The position numbers were made by a program, and so were the translations under genes. From NCBI GenBank assembly GCA_015499995.1, contig JADNRV010000170.1, forward strand, positions 1-64,000: 64,000 nucleotides of DNA. Reading direction: 5' to 3'. The DNA is from Flammula alnicola. Taxonomy: Eukaryota > Basidiomycota > Agaricomycetes > Agaricales > Strophariaceae. How positions within the stretch are numbered: the stretch's first letter is position 1; every line of letters begins with the position of its first letter. Below are positions 59,706 through 64,000 of the stretch, one piece after another. Under the pieces are notes generated by a model. That model had not been told where the DNA came from, made no database searches, and saw only the letters and a program-made list of their open reading frames with translations.

Positions 59706-60364
59706 ATTATACGATATGGAGCGTGTAGCTGTGATAAGTATTTATTCTGGATCTTCTTTTTGGTTTCTTTTTGGTCATCGGCGCAGCGCCTCCGTCGGAT
59801 ATTTTGGAGTCTGGCAGTTGATCGCAGGTCTTATAGTACATGCAAAGTTATATGTATGACTTGGAGGCTTAGCCTGGCTTACTTTCTGTTCATGTCAATG
59901 TCTCTGCTGTGCAGCAGGCGAGCTAAAGATCTTGAGGGAGTTCTTTGACATTTAGATTTGTGAAGAGTCCATGGTGACTTTTGACGCGTCGACGCGTCTA
60001 ACCAACACGCGGTGTCTATGTTGAACTCAAGATTCCTGGGAAGATGGGGGTGCATGGAAAGTGAGACGAAGAGACAGGTGCCGAGGAACACCGGGTGGCG
60101 TGCATGGACGTGTATGAATCTCGTGACCGTGTTGTAAGGCATGAGGCAGAGACCCCGAAGATAAGTCGCCCATTTTCTGGCAGCCGGGAGGTGCCGACCT
60201 CCACATTTGGAGAGGTGGCTGGGGACGCGGTTGCATGTGGTTGAACTTGGTGTGCACGAGTTGATATTCGGCGTTTGAGATTTCTTTTTTTTCATTTGCT
60301 TTGTCTGCCCGCTGTCCTCTTTGCTTTCGTCGCTGTCTCTTTCGTTCTTCATCTCTTCTCAACA
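59706..60364. other. Intergenic, no gene recognised
   Basis: 3' flank of the nitronate monooxygenase gene and 5' region of the kinase gene. A minus-strand ORF of 157 codons (59879-60352) has no motif and overlaps the probable kinase promoter. A tgacgcgtcgacgcgtc palindrome-rich spot occurs at about 59982-59998. Confidence 0.45.
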
Positions 60365-63300
60365 ATGTCTACAAGTCCATCCACGTCCCCTCCAAGAACT
60401 CCGGACGACCGCCGCGCTTTGTCCCAGCCAAAGTCAACGACCCCCAACTCGGATGATTCCTCAATCATCGACGACCTCTCCTTCGACTACATATTCGACA
60501 AGGAAGGCAATTTCGTGCGCCTCTCGAAAGGCTCGTCCTCAAAATCCAACCACTCATCGCCACCCACACCGCAAGAGGCACTTCAGCCGGACCCTCCAGG
60601 CCTCAAGCCACCCTCGCCAGATTTACTCGCGTCACCCGTCGCGAGAATCTCACTATCCAGGTCAGAAAGCGCGTTTCCAGTTCTCTCGGGCACAGGAGTA
60701 GGCAGCTCCACCATAGCCCAGAATGACAAGCCCGCAAGGTCGTTCCAACGGGTCGCGTCTGGCCCTGTAATTTCAATGACACCATCATATCTAGCACCCA
60801 CAGCATCATCTCTCTCGAAACCCCGTGTTATGCCACGCCGTGTCACGATGGAAGATGCCCGTGAAAGACATGATTCCATGGGTGCTTCCAGAGCCAGGCA
60901 GGCCCTTGATTCCAGTGCCAACGCCTACGCACTGCAAGACGAAAAGGAGAACATCAGCGAATCCGATGACCATCCTTATATGCAAGCAGCCTCAGTCGCG
61001 ACAAAGCAGCGAGGCTCGCCACCGCTGGTAACGCGATCAGTTTCTGCAGCCTCGACACGGTTACCTCCCGCACGGGCGGCCTATCTCGCCAATGGTGCCA
61101 GCAGCGCGAATGGCCGACCACTTGCTGAAGTGCCTCTGCACCAGCGTGCCGTTCATGCTCGTCAAATCCTGCCCGGTCCCAATCGTGCTGGACGCATCAT
61201 GAAATCGACTTCTGCCTCTAAATATGGCAGTTCAGCAGCTGCAGCTAATTTTGACCGGATCTCGGAAGTCGAAACCAGTGAGAACGAGAAGGCTGGTGGC
61301 CGCTACTCGCCCATTACTGGACCGACTGGTGGTGAGGACACCGAGCCGGAAGATGAACCCGCAGGCGCCGTCGAGCCTGCTCTGGTGCCGCTACCGACGT
61401 CTATCCCTTCAGGTTCACATTTGGGCATTGCACGTTCAAGGGCAGGTACTTTAAGCATCAACGTGAATTCAGCTCTTTCTGGTTCGACAGCGTTATCACT
61501 ATCGGGCAACACGCGACCGAGGAGGTCAGCGAGCTTAAGCGATGCTTTAAGTAAGTTGCCATCATCTTCTTTCGTACAAATGCGTTGCTTAAACTTTCTT
61601 GTAGATAATGATGAATACCAGCTGCAACTACAACAGCAGTATCAGAACTCAGGTTCGCGGCCCGGCACAAGCCTTGGTAAGTACATATGCTTGGAATTTT
61701 AACACACAATAACTGAGTCTAACTTAAATTAATAGGGCTAAATGGTGATCATATTGCGGGACCTCGAAGAGTTACCCAGCAAGAACGAGAAAGGCAGGAC
61801 TTGGAGGCACGAGCCGAGTATAAAAGTGAATTATTTCCTCGGTTTGAATGTTCATTTGAATTGATCTCTTCAATAAAATAGAATATCGCACACAAGATGA
61901 ATCAGATCGTAAGTACTCCATCATAATGATAGATTTTTTGCTTATTGAACTTCGTTATTTCTAGGCCGAGAACACGAGAGCCATTTCCAACAATCGCGAC
62001 AGTCTCCATCGCCAACGCATAATCAGCACTTACAATCATCGAGGGCAGCCTATACACACAGACGTCGGGATTCAGACACGCTGCGCAATGCTGTTCCTCC
62101 AACTTCTGCCACCTCGATAGGGTCTCCTACCGTTGTAGACGCACACAGGGCTTCGCCACCCTTGGCGTCGTCTCGTCTGCAGGTGCGAGCTTCACCACCC
62201 GGAGGAGCATCGAAGGGCCGCGTATCGCCTCCTCCGGCTAAAGGACGGGCCTCTCCTCCAGCAGCCAGGGGCCGGCTCTCACCAGCGACTGCTGGTAAAG
62301 AAGTGGCGAAGCATCGTCGGAGTCCGACGGCACCCCAGCCTCCTACGACGAGCGGCATGATGCGAGACGCGAACGCTGCGTCTAATCCTGCGGGCAAAAC
62401 TTGGGCTGGCACCGGTGCTGGTGCGGATAGGGAGGATGATTATGATTACGGAGGTGCTGCTAGTGCTGGAGAGCGAGAACGGGAAAGAGACAGGGATAGA
62501 GACAGGGAGCGCGAGAGGGAAAGGGAAAGGGAACGAGAGAGAGACCGAGAACGCGAGCGGAGGGGCCATCAATCGCATTTGTCGTTGCAGCATGCGTCGC
62601 AACAGCAGTACTCGCAGTCGGCGCCGTCGTTGCCAACCCCTGCGCAAGCTGCACCTCCTCCGGCCCAGCTCAACCGTCATATTGTGGTAAGTATTTTCGT
62701 TGTTGTTTCTTATCGATTTATTCGATCTAACTTGAATTTTTGATAGGTAAACAAGAAGGCTTACGCGCGGCTAGACATGATCGGGAAAGGCGGCTCATCG
62801 CGTGTCTTCCGAGTGCTCAACCATGCGAATGAGCTCTACGCCATCAAGCGAGTCTCGTTGGACAAGACGGACGCGGAGACGATGAGCGGATACATGAACG
62901 AGATTGCATTGCTGAAGCGGCTGGAGGGTAACAGTCGGATAATACGGCTGATTGACAGCGAAGTCAAGCCGGGTCCTGGTGGCAGCAAAGGCCACTTGTT
63001 GCTCGTCATGGAGTGTGGAGAGATTGATTTGGCGAGGCTGTTGCAGGAACAGATGAAGGAGCCGGTTAACATGGTTTGGGTGGCGTATTACTGGCAGCAG
63101 GTGCATATATTTCAATTTGCATGTATCATTGCATGGTTTCTGATCCTTGCTGGCTCTTCTCTATTAGATGCTGCAAGCAGTGCATGTCATTCATGAGGAG
63201 AAGATTGTGCACTCGGATTTGAAACCTGCCAATTTTGTGTTGGTGCGGGGCCAACTGAAGTTGATTGACTTCGGTATTGCGAATGCCATCGCCAATGACA

Positions 63301-64000
63301 CCACCAATATCCAACGAGATCATCAGGTACGAGTTCGCTTGCCTTTGGTTGTTGTCGCTCTTTCGCTCATCTGGCTTTTTCCTAGATCGGCACGGTGAAT
63401 TATATGAGCCCAGAAGCTATCGAGCTACCTGACGGCATGCGTCGGCTGAAAGTCGGTCGGCCGTCCGACGTCTGGTCATTAGGCTGCATCCTTTACCAAA
63501 TGGTCTACGGCCAACCACCGTTCCAGCACCTCTCGGTGTACCAGAAGATGAAAGCTATTCCGGACTTGACGCACGTCATTGATTTTGCGGAGTACGCGAC
63601 ACCCACCGTACCCGCGCCGCGGAGCTCGACGCCGGGCAATGGCCAGGTCGACCCTCCCAAGAGGCTGGATCATCTGAAGCGGAGAGTAAGGAGGGATGTG
63701 ATTATGAGCATGAAGAGCTGTTTGTGCCGGAATCCGAAAGAGAGGGCGACGATTCCTGATCTTTTGAACCATGGTTGGTTGGCGATGCAAGAACGTAAGT
63801 GGTTCTGTTGGGACATTGAAAAGTTTTCGACATGTATACTTACTTGATTATTCTTTGTAGCGTCACCTCCCCCTGTTAAGGAGCTCCTCAAGGAGAATGA
63901 AACTGTCATCAACCCATATTATATGCGTCAGCTGCTGGAATACGGCATCAGGCTTGCCACCACCCCTCAGCCTGAGGGTGAGGTGCTCGATTCAGAGACG
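60365..64000 (+). CDS. Mps1/TTK-type dual-specificity spindle checkpoint kinase, partial
   Basis: Nine exons in the window: 60365..61550, 61605..61676, 61736..61825, 61882..61908, 61965..62686, 62747..63100, 63168..63326, 63386..63794 and 63861..64000; the gene continues past the edge (1053 codons seen). Residues 1-700 are Ser/Pro-rich and disordered, with a repeated SPP-type stretch and a run of about 30 alternating Glu/Asp-Arg residues near 610-640. The kinase domain starts with [15 protein letters not shown] (about 706-720) and has the Lys in YAIKRV (733), [14 protein letters not shown] with Ser in place of the HRD Arg (832-839) as in Mps1, IDFGIANAI (851), and [12 protein letters not shown]. 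Mps1 phosphorylates kinetochore proteins to start the spindle assembly checkpoint. Confidence 0.94.

Noticed and set aside
59879..60365. 157-codon minus-strand ORF before the kinase gene
   Set aside because: No recognisable motif, and it overlaps the expected kinase promoter and 5' leader; likely chance.

Overview
The window reads as nuclear DNA of a mushroom-forming basidiomycete (Agaricomycetes). Genes are dense and cut by many introns of about 45-60 nt, several in phases that make single ORFs misleading. The proteins (a 12-exon P450 pair, an MFS sugar porter, a Rax1-like RGS membrane protein, a long-tailed F-box protein, Ptc2/3-type PP2C) are typical of that class. All exon coordinates below were worked out by hand from splice-site consensus, reading-frame continuity and family motifs; none comes from RNA evidence.

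Layout. 1-621: left-truncated retrotransposon ORF1-like gene (-). 1520-2951: conserved nuclear protein (-), divergent from the decapping scavenger enzyme DcpS (+, 3492-4739). 4857-14030: two tandem copies of a P450 gene (-), each in a repeat unit that starts inside the last DcpS exon; the first copy also carries a 2.3-kb terminal-inverted-repeat insertion (7535-9822). 14345-16466: PP2C phosphatase (-). 16959-19896: MFS sugar transporter (-). 21018-21224: a 5'-truncated poly(A) retrocopy with a target-site duplication. 22258-22984: small zinc-binding-type protein (+). 23203-24948: Bud22-like protein (-), divergent from tubulin cofactor D (+, 25315-29882), followed by V-ATPase subunit B (+, 30232-32337). 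34574-37104: Tcp11-domain protein (+). 40153-41985: cytosine-deaminase-like amidohydrolase (+). 43117-45551: RGS-domain membrane protein (-). 45552-50818: gene-poor, with adjoining small inverted-repeat elements near 46.7-47.6 kb. 50819-51452: GNAT acetyltransferase (-). 51878-53515: F-box protein (-). 53988-54585: ribosomal protein S19 (+). 55159-56038: peroxiredoxin Q (+). 56391-57685: non-autonomous hAT-like element with an 8-bp target duplication. 58039-59705: nitronate monooxygenase (+). 60365-64000: Mps1/TTK kinase (+), running off the right edge.

Most genes are unlinked housekeeping functions (mRNA decay, tubulin folding, vacuolar acidification, translation, spindle checkpoint, redox defence). 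The P450 pair, PP2C and transporter lie side by side but no scaffold-building enzyme is present, so I do not call a biosynthetic cluster. The distinctive content is genome dynamics: a tandem duplication that trapped a piece of the neighbouring gene, a clean insertion into one duplicate, a retrocopy, and three or four small DNA-transposon-like elements.
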